A DNA stretch of 35,516 nucleotides, from the IMG/VR virus record IMGVR_UViG_3300017767_000047, positions 1 through 35,516 of that record, one strand, 5' to 3'. Both the position numbers and the translations under genes were made by a program. The DNA comes from a virus. The stretch's first letter is position 1. Every line of letters starts with the position of its first letter. Positions 22,045 through 29,660 of this stretch are shown piece after piece. Under the pieces are notes generated by a model that made no database searches, had not been told where the DNA came from, and worked only from the letters and a program-made list of their open reading frames with translations.

Positions 22045-23180
22045 ATAATATAAATCCGTCTTGGTCGCAATGGAAATTAGGAGATACTCCAGAGATTGAA
22101 CGTTCTGAGCAAGAAGAACCTCCTGTTCAAAATAAAAACGAAGCTCAGAATGATGAGATGGCAGACGTAAAGTCTGCCATCGATTCACATAATTCTGATA
22201 TAGATAATCAATATCAAAGTTATGAGAAGCCAGTAGATACAGCTACGTTACGTAAGGAAATGTACAACTACGAAGACCAATTAATAGAAGAAGATTTAGA
22301 TAAGGTCATTAAGAACTTACAACGTAAGACACCTACGAAACTTATAGATACAGATGATGAATTTAAATTAGACTTAAATAAATTTGATGATAGTAATGAC
22401 ACGTACAAAGTTGTAAACGTTGCGAGTAGTGCTACAAAAACACGAGAGTTAAAACGTGTGCCTATTGAAAGGCTACAAAGCAATCGTAGACAAGCTAAAA
22501 ATAATTTAGAACAACGTGATTGGAAAATAAATACGCAACAGGCACAAAGTGAGTTTTCTTTTGAGGCATTACAAAATCGTAAGCTATCTTCAAACTTAGC
22601 ATTACTATTTAGTAGGATAGCAGAGGAACGTACAGGTGATAAGATTGCAGGTAGGCACAAATGGGATATAGAAAAGATTATGTTTAGACGTGTATCTAAA
22701 AAACTTATTACGCAATGTAAGTACTCACGTGATAAAGAAAAGATTATTATATTACTTGATAGCAGTCCTTCGTGTAGTAGGATGGCAAATTTATATAGTC
22801 AAATATCTACAGAGGCTTGTAAGTATGACCACGTAGAACTATATGATGCTCCGAATGGTTACATACATAGTAAGTATTCAATATCTGAGAAGAAGTATGT
22901 ACCGCTTACAGATGAACAACTTGATAACGTATACTATTGGTTAGGCTTTGAAGGTAGAACTATAATATACTTTGGTGATGAAGATGCTACGTCAAGTATG
23001 TACAAGGCTTACAAATATAGTGAGATACATTGGTTCTATCAGAATCCAAGTAGTCATCAAAATAAAATACAGAGACAGTATACACTTGAAAGATTGCACG
23101 AAGAGTGGGATGACAAGCTAAAAATTTATGAGTGTAGTAACGTAAACGAAATAGTAAAAGCAGTAAAGGAAATGAAATGA
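22041..23180 (+). CDS. VWA-domain (CobT/MoxR-partner-like) protein
   Basis: The 379-aa product has an acidic, low-complexity N-terminus (about 1-125) and a basic linker. A C-terminal von Willebrand A-like domain begins near residue 230. Its MIDAS motif is K-I-I-I-L-L-D-S-S-P-S at 234-244 (D-x-S-x-S), with a later F-G-D-E-D-A-T that may provide the other metal ligands. A preceding GRHKWDIEKIMFRRVSKKL resembles the CobT linker. The ATG overlaps the AAA+ stop (ATGA), supporting a stoichiometric pair. CobT proteins bind metal and substrate while the AAA+ ring hydrolyses ATP. Confidence 0.78.
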   Translation: MNNINPSWSQWKLGDTPEIERSEQEEPPVQNKNEAQNDEMADVKSAIDSHNSDIDNQYQSYEKPVDTATLRKEMYNYEDQLIEEDLDKVIKNLQRKTPTKLIDTDDEFKLDLNKFDDSNDTYKVVNVASSATKTRELKRVPIERLQSNRRQAKNNLEQRDWKINTQQAQSEFSFEALQNRKLSSNLALLFSRIAEERTGDKIAGRHKWDIEKIMFRRVSKKLITQCKYSRDKEKIIILLDSSPSCSRMANLYSQISTEACKYDHVELYDAPNGYIHSKYSISEKKYVPLTDEQLDNVYYWLGFEGRTIIYFGDEDATSSMYKAYKYSEIHWFYQNPSSHQNKIQRQYTLERLHEEWDDKLKIYECSNVNEIVKAVKEMK

Positions 23181-23584
23181 GTAAAATATTTGGAGATGAA
23201 TTTAAAGATGAGATACGTAATCTAAAGAAACTAGATAAGAATCTTACAGAATGTAAAGCGAATATAGAAGAAGTAATATACGTAATACAAAACAGAAAAG
23301 GTTTTATAAATAGTAAACCATCTTTAACTGAAGCATTACAAGCCGTAATATCTTTATCAACTACAGTAGAAAAATTATTAGAAAACATACAAGACTTTGA
23401 AAAAACGTATGACAATGCAAGTGGTTGGGTAAAGAAAAGAATAAATAATAAAGCAAGTTTTATAATTGATTTGAATCGCATACGTAAAGTTAGAAGTGGT
23501 GCAGAAAAGCTAATAAAAGAATACAATGTGGTACTAAAAGAACTTGGTGCTAAGTATAGGCAAGAGGTATTAAAACGTGATTGA
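23177..23584 (+). CDS. Coiled-coil satellite of the AAA+/VWA cluster
   Basis: The 135-aa product is almost entirely helical and charged (FKDEIRNLKKLDKNLTECKA, LSTTVEKLLENIQDFEKTYD) with a basic C-terminus. It is coupled to the VWA gene by an ATGA overlap at 23177. No family is recognised. Strict co-translation suggests it is a subunit or adaptor of the ATPase machine, but that is inference. Confidence 0.65.
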   Translation: MSKIFGDEFKDEIRNLKKLDKNLTECKANIEEVIYVIQNRKGFINSKPSLTEALQAVISLSTTVEKLLENIQDFEKTYDNASGWVKKRINNKASFIIDLNRIRKVRSGAEKLIKEYNVVLKELGAKYRQEVLKRD

Positions 23585-23726
23585 TGTAAAAATATTATCA
23601 GATAGACAGATACTTGAACGTATCAATAAATACCATAGCATATGGGAAATGACAAAAGAAATATCTGACCTTAATGAATATGCAGAACTAATACGTGAAG
23701 CAACTAAAAGAGAATTTGAACTATAA
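23577..23726 (+). CDS. Small helical protein (49 aa, GTG start)
   Basis: A GTG at 23577 overlaps the end of the preceding gene and is preceded by AGAGG. The product reads MIDVKILSDRQILERINKY, then HSIWEMTKEISDLNEYAEL, and ends REFEL. It is helical, charged and without known motifs. It continues the overlapping series behind the AAA+/VWA pair, so it is likely part of the same cluster. Confidence 0.55.
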   Translation: MIDVKILSDRQILERINKYHSIWEMTKEISDLNEYAELIREATKREFEL

Positions 23727-23741
23727 TAAAAGGAGAACGTA

Positions 23742-24449
23742 ATGAAAGAAGAAAACATATTTGATGACTTCGAAGTCGTTGATTTAACAGAAGATATAGG
23801 GGACGCAGTTTGTTGCGACTTCTGTAATTTTGGAGAAGATACAATGGGCGGTGTTATGATAGGCAGTAATGCAATCTGTGGAGATTGTTGTAAAAAGAAT
23901 GACTACTATTATGATAAAGCTGAAGACGTAGACTATTACTTTGATAGAAATAGAACGTTTAAAGAGAACGTTTTAAAGTACAGAAAAGATAATGCTAGAA
24001 ATAAAATTAACTCTAGTATAAAGTTTAGAGTTGGTGAAGGTCATACGTTTAAAGACAATATAAAAAGCCTTACTGATATGCAGTTAGATGTAGAAGAGAT
24101 ACTTAAAGTAAGTATGGAGATGGAAAAATCAAATCCAAGTAAGTATAGAGATGCAGTAAAAGACTATATAAAACGTAGACCGAGTATCTTTGAGGTTCTT
24201 AAAAATAGCTATGAAGACTTACATTTTGATAGCATAGAAGAGTTTGCATTTAAACTAGCATTGATGCATCTGCACGTAAAGCAACATCAAATAGAGTCTA
24301 ATAAAAATGATAAGTCTATTAAGATTGAAGCACCTCAGACTACTGGTTACGTAGTGTGTGATACTGTAGAAGAGCAAGAACAAGCACTTCAAAAGGTACG
24401 TGAGAGCGAAGAGATGAAAGATATATTTCCAGACATAGCGAGGGCGTAA
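23742..24449 (+). CDS. Zinc-binding protein of unknown function
   Basis: The 235-aa product starts after a clear AGGAGAACGTA site. Residues 24-50 form a Cys-rich knuckle: A-V-C-C-D-F-C-N near 24-28 and A-I-C-G-D-C-C-K near 46-51, the spacing of a four- to six-Cys zinc site. The rest is helical and charged, with F-K-E-N-V/I repeats (RTFKENVLKYR, HTFKDNIKSL) that look like an internal duplication. No family is recognised. It overlaps the next gene by 1 nt. Confidence 0.68.
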   Translation: MKEENIFDDFEVVDLTEDIGDAVCCDFCNFGEDTMGGVMIGSNAICGDCCKKNDYYYDKAEDVDYYFDRNRTFKENVLKYRKDNARNKINSSIKFRVGEGHTFKDNIKSLTDMQLDVEEILKVSMEMEKSNPSKYRDAVKDYIKRRPSIFEVLKNSYEDLHFDSIEEFAFKLALMHLHVKQHQIESNKNDKSIKIEAPQTTGYVVCDTVEEQEQALQKVRESEEMKDIFPDIARA

Positions 24450-24940
24450 TGAAGATAGAAGCATTTGAACATAACTTAAGACAGAAAACAGTTCCGTTTG
24501 CATACTCTGTAATTACTAGTACAGGTAGTCACGTACCAATGGTATTGACTTACGATAAAGAAGGTAATGAAAGAGCGTCTAAACTTGATAGTTTATTTTC
24601 GTATGATAATAAAGAAATAATGTTTAAAGTACTTTCTAAATATTTAGATGACGTAGAGGCTTGTGCTTACGTACTAATATGTGAAGCGTATATGAAGAAA
24701 GTATCTAGAGAAGATTACGAAAACAAATCTGAAGAAGAGTTTAATGACGTTATAGAGAATACTAAAACCAATGAAGTACTTACTATTACGTGGGAATACA
24801 GAAATGAAACTAATAAAAGTGGTATAATAAGTACACCTATATTAAAAAATAGTGGTATAGTAGAAATAGACTACGAAAATACAGTAGATAGGTACGATGA
24901 AGACGGTGAAGTTGAGGGTCGTGCTACTAGTTTACTATAG
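24449..24940 (+). CDS. Protein of unknown function (last gene before the second control region)
   Basis: The 163-aa product is acidic with mixed structure (VPFAYSVITSTGSHVPMVL, CAYVLICEAYMKKVSREDYE, ending RYDEDGEVEGRATSLL). No family is recognised. The first base of its ATG overlaps the last base of the preceding stop (TAATG). It is followed by a 188-nt AT-rich spacer, so it probably ends the first early transcript. Confidence 0.65.
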   Translation: MKIEAFEHNLRQKTVPFAYSVITSTGSHVPMVLTYDKEGNERASKLDSLFSYDNKEIMFKVLSKYLDDVEACAYVLICEAYMKKVSREDYENKSEEEFNDVIENTKTNEVLTITWEYRNETNKSGIISTPILKNSGIVEIDYENTVDRYDEDGEVEGRATSLL

Positions 24941-25128
24941 ATTGTATTATAGTATTAAACAAAATAATAAAAGTACTTGTGATAGGTTATTTCAAGTATT
25001 AAGTTAAGTATATCATATATATATAATAACGTATGTTATGATTAATAATATTTAATACGTTATTATATTAAATAATACGTACGTTATATATATATATTTT
25101 TTAACATACCAAAAACTAAGGAACGTAA
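24941..25128 (+). promoter_or_regulatory. Second AT-rich control region with inverted repeats
   Basis: This 188-nt spacer contains no credible gene. Near its start AGTACTTG (24972-24979) pairs with CAAGTATT (24993-25000). Further on, ATATAATAACGTAT (25021-25034) and ATACGTTATTATAT (25055-25068) form a perfect 14-bp inverted repeat with a 20-nt spacer. A TTTAATACGTTATTATAT element and a TAATACGTACGTTATATATA element follow, the same box seen near 7761 and 17667. The gene directly downstream encodes a ribbon-helix-helix protein, so an autoregulated promoter/operator is inferred. Confidence 0.55.
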
Positions 25129-25326
25129 ATGGCAAATAAAAAAACAATCGTTACATCATTCAGAGCGAATCAAGGTATATGGAAGAAGCTAAAGATAGCT
25201 TCGGCAATAGAGGGAGTAGCTATTCAAGATAAGTTAAATGAAATCATTGAAGACTACGTAAATTCTAAGTATGGACACCTACTAAGTCAGAATATAACTC
25301 AGAGTAATGATGCCGAAGAAGAATAA
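25129..25326 (+). CDS. Ribbon-helix-helix DNA-binding protein
   Basis: The 65-aa product has the RHH layout: an N-terminal beta strand with TIVTSFRANQ, helix A GIWKKLKIASAIEG, then helix B VAIQDKLNEIIEDYVNSK, and a polar tail. Proteins of this size and order (CopG/Arc/plasmid-partition type) dimerise and bind operator DNA with the strand pair. It starts after an AAGGAACGTAA site and directly follows a spacer with a 14-bp inverted repeat. Autoregulation is likely; it may also regulate other ACGT-containing boxes. Confidence 0.75.
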   Translation: MANKKTIVTSFRANQGIWKKLKIASAIEGVAIQDKLNEIIEDYVNSKYGHLLSQNITQSNDAEEE

Positions 25327-26071
25327 CTATCAGTACAAATCTGTACAAGAAATATACGACAATTATATACAAGGTAAGAATGATGTAAAAGTTAAGACTC
25401 GATACGTTGGTAAGGAGTCTTGGTTTCATTCTTCTGTAAGTGGCTTATGCTTACGTAAACATTACTACGGTTCTGTGGTACAACCCGATGAGAAACAATC
25501 ACACGATATAAATACATATAGATTGTTTAGATTAGGAGACATAGTACATACAGACATACAAGAAGCAGTATCAGATTATGCAAAACAAAATGGTATTCCA
25601 ATCTTTATTGAGAATGAAATACGTATTGATGATTTAAATATGCGAGGCTTTATTGACTTAGGCTTTGTAGAAGATGGAGTTTTGTACGATATAAAAACTT
25701 GTAACTCTTGGAAATGGAAGACAATGTTCGGACGTTATGCAAAGTCAGATGCAATATCTAGGAACTATAAGTTACAACTTGGTACGTATGGATTGTGGTA
25801 TAAAAGAAAGTATGGAAAACTAAACGGATTAGTTCTTGTTTTCTACAACAAAGATAATTCTAGGATGAGAGAAGTCAGCTTAGATTTAAGCGTAGTAGAC
25901 GAGGCAGAACAATATTGGATTACTGCTAACAAAGTAGTTCAAGAATCAAAAGAAAGTGGAGTACCACCTGTATTAAACTTAGGTGTAACACCCGCTGAAG
26001 AGTGGGAATGTAACGTAAAGTATTGTCAATTTTTTGACGTATGTGGTGGTGGAATCAAAGGTAATTTTTAA
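25307..26071 (+). CDS. Cas4/RecB-like PD-(D/E)XK exonuclease
   Basis: The 254-aa product carries the RecB-type nuclease motifs: L-G-D-I-V-H near 76-81, G-F-I-D-L-G with D117, L-Y-D-I-K-T with D128 and K130, and Q-L-G-T-Y at 157-161. Four cysteines (C48 in GLCLRKHYYG; C235, C240 and C246 in WECNVKYCQFFDVCGGG) have the Cas4-type arrangement for an iron-sulphur cluster. It likely resects DNA ends for the annealing protein encoded next. It overlaps the RHH gene by 20 nt; the first of two adjacent ATG codons is used here. Confidence 0.85.
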   Translation: MMPKKNNYQYKSVQEIYDNYIQGKNDVKVKTRYVGKESWFHSSVSGLCLRKHYYGSVVQPDEKQSHDINTYRLFRLGDIVHTDIQEAVSDYAKQNGIPIFIENEIRIDDLNMRGFIDLGFVEDGVLYDIKTCNSWKWKTMFGRYAKSDAISRNYKLQLGTYGLWYKRKYGKLNGLVLVFYNKDNSRMREVSLDLSVVDEAEQYWITANKVVQESKESGVPPVLNLGVTPAEEWECNVKYCQFFDVCGGGIKGNF

Positions 26072-26107
26072 ATAACAATAACAATCATATAAGAGAGGAA
26101 CGTTTAT

Positions 26108-26788
26108 ATGGCTAAAAAGAAAAATACAAATATGGTTCTTTGGGAATCTGTTTGTGAAACAGACCCGAAGTATACAAAGAAGGTGAATCAACGTGGTGGT
26201 TTTACTGCGATTGGTGCGCAATCTCAAGTAATGAAAGCAACAGAAATGTTTGGTGCTTTTGGTTACGGATGGGGAGTAAGAGAAGAAAGAATAGAACGGT
26301 GGGAGAATTGTGGACTAGTAGTTTATCAAGCTACGTTGTGGTTCTTACAAGATGGTAAAGCAGAAGAAGGAATTATCCCATTACATTCATCCATAAAGTA
26401 TAGTAGTAACGGTAGAATAGATGATGACTTCTTTAAGAAGGTAGCTACTGATGCCCTTACAAAAGGACTAAGTAAACTTGGATTTAATGCTGATGTATTT
26501 ATGGGTATGTTTGATGACAACAAGTACGTAAATCAAATATCAGATAAGTATAAAGAGACCAAGGCAAAGCCAAAAGGTGCACTTACAAAACAAGTAACAC
26601 CGCTTACTGATAAAGAGAAAGAGGCAGTACTTCAGACAATGGATTCAACTGTAAGTAAAGATGATGATTTTTACAAGAAAGTTGAACACGCTTTGAAGAC
26701 AGATAAGATAACAAAAGAAAACGTAGATGGTTCTTTAATTAAGATATTAGAATATGTAGAAAAGAAAAGTGAGGTGGCAAGTGAGTGA
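26108..26788 (+). CDS. Single-strand annealing protein (Rad52-like/Sak3-type)
   Basis: The 226-aa product has L-W-E-S-V...D-P-K-Y-T-K-K-V-N and GGFTAIGAQSQVMKATEMFG, then D-D-D-F-F-K-K-V-A-T-D-A-L-T-K-G-L-S-K-L, and GFNADVFMGMFDDNKYVNQ. These are hallmarks of phage single-strand annealing proteins of the Rad52-like (DUF1071/Sak3, tentative) group. It binds resected single strands and anneals homologous DNA. It follows the exonuclease gene and precedes replication genes, a common recombination cassette. The start is preceded by GAGAGGAACG. Confidence 0.82.
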   Translation: MAKKKNTNMVLWESVCETDPKYTKKVNQRGGFTAIGAQSQVMKATEMFGAFGYGWGVREERIERWENCGLVVYQATLWFLQDGKAEEGIIPLHSSIKYSSNGRIDDDFFKKVATDALTKGLSKLGFNADVFMGMFDDNKYVNQISDKYKETKAKPKGALTKQVTPLTDKEKEAVLQTMDSTVSKDDDFYKKVEHALKTDKITKENVDGSLIKILEYVEKKSEVASE

Positions 26789-27296
26789 TGATTTTTTAAA
26801 TGACATATTAGGTGGGGCATCCAATACGGATGCCTACTACCACGAGGAACAGAACGTAAGCATAGATGATGGTACATACCCTGCTACTATAATAGATTTA
26901 ACTCAATCTAACGTAACTACTAGGTATGGTACTAGCGCAGATTTATATAAACCCACATATCAAATTGCAAGAGGTAAGAATAAAGGTGTTACTGTAAGTG
27001 ATAAGGGAATATGGAGATTTAAAAGCGAACCATCAAGCGCACGTAATAAAAGCAGTCGTGGTAATATTATATATAAAAATATACTAGACATACTTTCAAT
27101 AGAACTTGAGCAAGTAGAAATAGATGGCATTATTATGCGTAGGTTACCAGAACTTACAAAGGATAATGTAAAGGGTAAGAAAGTTTTAATTAGCGTACAA
27201 GATGATGACTACAAATCTAATTATGGTAGACTAGCATCTAAGGTAGCAATGATACATAGCGAGTGGGCAGATGAAGTTGAAGTTAAACAATCATAA
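26781..27296 (+). CDS. Recombination/replication-associated protein (DUF669-like, tentative)
   Basis: The preferred start is the GTG at 26781, which has GAGGTGG 6 nt upstream and overlaps the end of the annealing-protein gene; an upstream GTG at 26769 would add 4 residues. The 171-aa product begins MSDDFLNDILGGASNTDAYY and includes DDGTYPATIIDLTQSN and VKGKKVLISVQDDD, a layout like DUF669 proteins that accompany annealing proteins and may bind single-stranded DNA. No catalytic residues are visible. It overlaps the helicase gene by 26 nt. Confidence 0.65.
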   Translation: MSDDFLNDILGGASNTDAYYHEEQNVSIDDGTYPATIIDLTQSNVTTRYGTSADLYKPTYQIARGKNKGVTVSDKGIWRFKSEPSSARNKSSRGNIIYKNILDILSIELEQVEIDGIIMRRLPELTKDNVKGKKVLISVQDDDYKSNYGRLASKVAMIHSEWADEVEVKQS

Positions 27297-28617
27297 AAGT
27301 ATAGAGTCTGAAGAAGCGTTAATTGCTTCTGTAATTACAGATAGTAGAGAAATTGAGAAAGTTAATTCTATAATTAAGACAGATATGTTCTACAGTAAGT
27401 TCAATCAAATTGTATGGGATAAGATTATTTCTATGCAACAGAATGGAGTTAAGGTAGATTTAACTACAGTTACATCTCATCTTAATAATGATACCGATAC
27501 TACAGTAAGTGGTTACAGTCCCGCATTTAAACTTACAGGCTACTTTAATAATATGTCTACGTCAGCTAATGCAATTCAATATGCAAAGAATGTGTATGAG
27601 AAATATGAGCTACGTAATATAGAAGACTTAGCTACGGAATTAAAAGGTAGCATAGGTAAAGATAATCTTAAAACAGTTGATGCATTAACTAACGTACATA
27701 AAAAGATTAGTAACGTATTAAGTGTACACGGAGATGATAAGTTTCATTTACGTAGTGCGCTTGAGAAAGCTATAAAAGATATGTACAATAAAGATAATAC
27801 TATACGTTTTGGATTTAATGGATTAGATAATCTTATAGGTGGTATGAGACGTGGAGAAATTACTACCATTGCAGGTAGACCCGGTCATTTTAAAAGTACA
27901 ATGGCTATTAACATAGTACATAATCTTTTATCTAACGGCTACAAAGTTCTTGTATTTAATAGAGAGATGAAGAATGAATCTATGTTAGCTAAATTAATTG
28001 TTGCAGATTCAGACCAAGTAGATTACTCAAGAGTTGTTACGGGTACGTATACAGATAAAGATAAAAAAGATATAGCTAATACTCAGAAGAAGTTATTAAA
28101 AAAGTATGGCAAGAATCTTATAATGAAGGATAGAAGTAATGACTTTGAATCTACTGTAGCTACAATAAGACAGGTAAAACCTGACGTAGTTGTAGATGAT
28201 TACATTGGACTTGCTACACTTAGACATATTGAAGACCCAAGATTGCGCATAGATAATATTATGAAAGAGTATAAACTCTTATGTAAGTCTTATGATATGT
28301 GTGCAATCATTGTATCTCAATTAAATAGAAAGTGCGAGGAACGTACAAATAAGAGACCTATACCATCAGACCTACGTGAGAGTGGTTCAATAGAACAAGA
28401 CTCTGAAACAATACTATTTATGTTTTATGAATATAGATACTTACAAGACGGTTCAAAGAACGGAGAGTTTGGTATTGATATAGTAGTAGGTAAGAATAGG
28501 TATGGTAAAACTGGTACTGTAGAACTAGGTGTAGTAGGAGAAAGATGTAAGATATACGACCATCATTCTATTGCGTTAGCAGAAAAATATGAAATAGAGG
28601 AGAAAGGCAATGACTAA
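27271..28617 (+). CDS. DnaB-like replicative helicase
   Basis: The 448-aa product has a DnaB N-terminal domain (SIESEEALIASVITDS at 10-25) and a RecA-like C-terminal domain starting RFGFNGLDNLIGG. Walker A is A-G-R-P-G-H-F-K-S-T at 201-210, with Phe where Gly is usual before Lys. A Walker B V-V-V-D-D-Y, and CAIIVSQLNRKCEER with P-S-D-L-R-E-S-G-S-I-E-Q-D-S (motif H4 region) follow. It would unwind DNA ahead of a host or phage polymerase. No primase or loader gene is recognised in this window. Confidence 0.88.
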   Translation: MKLKLNNHKSIESEEALIASVITDSREIEKVNSIIKTDMFYSKFNQIVWDKIISMQQNGVKVDLTTVTSHLNNDTDTTVSGYSPAFKLTGYFNNMSTSANAIQYAKNVYEKYELRNIEDLATELKGSIGKDNLKTVDALTNVHKKISNVLSVHGDDKFHLRSALEKAIKDMYNKDNTIRFGFNGLDNLIGGMRRGEITTIAGRPGHFKSTMAINIVHNLLSNGYKVLVFNREMKNESMLAKLIVADSDQVDYSRVVTGTYTDKDKKDIANTQKKLLKKYGKNLIMKDRSNDFESTVATIRQVKPDVVVDDYIGLATLRHIEDPRLRIDNIMKEYKLLCKSYDMCAIIVSQLNRKCEERTNKRPIPSDLRESGSIEQDSETILFMFYEYRYLQDGSKNGEFGIDIVVGKNRYGKTGTVELGVVGERCKIYDHHSIALAEKYEIEEKGND

Positions 28618-28876
28618 AGAATTTTCTTTTAAAGTTAAGATAACTAAATCAGAACTTAATATTATAGTGGAGTCTTTACGTAGATTTAAAAAACAATCTG
28701 ACTCTGTTCCTGTAATAAAAGATAGGGTAAATGATTTGTTTGAAGACTTTAAAAAAATAAAAAGTGATGTTAAAAAAATTGAAGAAAATAAACTAAAGAA
28801 AAGAGAGGTTACATACGATGCCCCCATACATACAGAAGAAACCATCAAAGAACAAACGTGTAAAATCTGCGAGTAA
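28610..28876 (+). CDS. Small coiled-coil protein after the helicase
   Basis: The 88-aa product is mainly helical and Lys-rich (LRRFKKQSDSVPVIKDRVND, FKKIKSDVKKIEENKLKKRE), ending in a single Cys pair (T-C-K-I-C-E). It overlaps the helicase gene by 8 nt and the next gene by 59 nt. A C-x-x-C tail could bind metal with a partner protein. No family is recognised. Confidence 0.62.
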   Translation: MTKEFSFKVKITKSELNIIVESLRRFKKQSDSVPVIKDRVNDLFEDFKKIKSDVKKIEENKLKKREVTYDAPIHTEETIKEQTCKICE

Positions 28877-29183
28877 TGTAAGACGAGGCAGAAGAAATAG
28901 ACAACGTGGTGCAGAACTGCAACGTTTATTAGTTAATAAATGTAAGGAACTAGGACTAGAGGCTCATAACAGAGACAGAGGCGGTGCAATGCACGAAAAA
29001 GGTGACGTTGAAATACAGGGAGAGTTTTACGGATGTAAACGTAGAAAAAGAATACCTACATATCTTATGCCGGAAAAAGAAGAAATAGGTGTAGTGTTTA
29101 GAGGTGAGCGTATGCCACCTATGATTTCATTACCACTAGATAGGTTCTTACTTATGTTAAAAATAGTAACGGAGGAAGAATGA
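28818..29183 (+). CDS. Holliday-junction-resolvase-like protein with altered active site
   Basis: The 121-aa product has the archaeal Hjc/PD-(D/E)XK layout: a basic start with RRNRQRGAELQRLLVN (E33), HNRDRGGAMHEKGDVEIQ with D63, and Y-G-C-K-R-R-K-R at 71-78. In active relatives the residue two before the catalytic Lys is Glu (E-x-K); here it is Gly72. Activity is therefore uncertain unless E65 or E69 replaces it. It begins after a GAGAGG site, 59 nt inside the previous gene. A role in junction processing next to helicase and annealing genes is plausible. Confidence 0.68.
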   Translation: MPPYIQKKPSKNKRVKSASNVRRGRRNRQRGAELQRLLVNKCKELGLEAHNRDRGGAMHEKGDVEIQGEFYGCKRRKRIPTYLMPEKEEIGVVFRGERMPPMISLPLDRFLLMLKIVTEEE

Positions 29184-29317
29184 ATTGTTGTTTATGTAAA
29201 GAAGAAATAGATGACAGGTATAGTAATAACGCAGAGCCTGTAAGTAACGGACGATGTTGTAATAGTTGTAATGAACAAGTAGTAATACCTAATAGAATAG
29301 TAGAGGTTTTAAAGTGA
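29180..29317 (+). CDS. Small Cys-rich protein (45 aa)
   Basis: A GGAGGAAGA ribosome site precedes the ATG, which overlaps the end of the preceding gene. The product reads MNCCLCKEEIDDRYSNN, then AEPVSNGRCCNSCNEQVVIP. The C-C-x-x-C...N-N-A-E-P-x-x-x-G-R-C-C-x-x-C-N pattern recurs in many phages as a small zinc-binding protein of unknown function. It ends in a GTGA overlap with the next gene. Confidence 0.75.
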   Translation: MNCCLCKEEIDDRYSNNAEPVSNGRCCNSCNEQVVIPNRIVEVLK

Positions 29318-29568
29318 ACGATAACTTAAAAGACTTTATAGAGTTTTACGCAGATGATGAGAGTATAAAACTTGATGATTACAATCATTGTATAATAGGA
29401 GTCGATACAAATCAAAGAATAATATATGATGCCAATAAAATTTTAGAAACATTAGCATCTGATATGAAGATAGAAGAAGCTGTAGAATATTTTTATTACA
29501 ACATAGAAGGTTCAAAGTTAGGAAAGTTTAATCCAATATACGTATTTAAATATGAGGAAATAGAATGA
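29314..29568 (+). CDS. Conserved small phage protein (84 aa, GTG start)
   Basis: The product contains LDDYNHCIIGVDTNQRIIYD, then a helix KILETLASDMKIEEAVEYF and Y-Y-N-I-E-G-S-K-L-G...P-I-Y-V. The D-x-x-x-x-I-I-G-V-D and A-V/I-E-Y-F-x-Y-N-I-E-G pattern is widespread in phage early regions with unknown function. The GTG is supported by the GTGA overlap and by GAGG upstream. Confidence 0.72.
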   Translation: MNDNLKDFIEFYADDESIKLDDYNHCIIGVDTNQRIIYDANKILETLASDMKIEEAVEYFYYNIEGSKLGKFNPIYVFKYEEIE

Positions 29569-29660
29569 AAGTAAGTGAATGTTGTGATGCTAAAATAATT
29601 TATACTGATATTTGTAGTGATTGCAAAGAACATTGTGGAATATATGAGGAAGTAGAATGA
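29565..29660 (+). CDS. Mini Cys-rich protein (31 aa)
   Basis: A 31-aa frame with ATGA overlaps at both ends (29565 and 29657). The product reads MKVSECCDAKIIYTDIC, then SDCKEHCGIYEEVE. The C-C...C-x-x-C...C spacing is like other tiny zinc-binding phage proteins that begin MKVSECC. Function unknown. Confidence 0.65.
   Translation: MKVSECCDAKIIYTDICSDCKEHCGIYEEVE

Noticed and set aside
22268-23526. Minus-strand frames opposite the VWA and coiled-coil genes
   Set aside because: Antisense shadows of well-supported coding sequence with Ser/Leu/Phe-rich composition typical of reverse frames.
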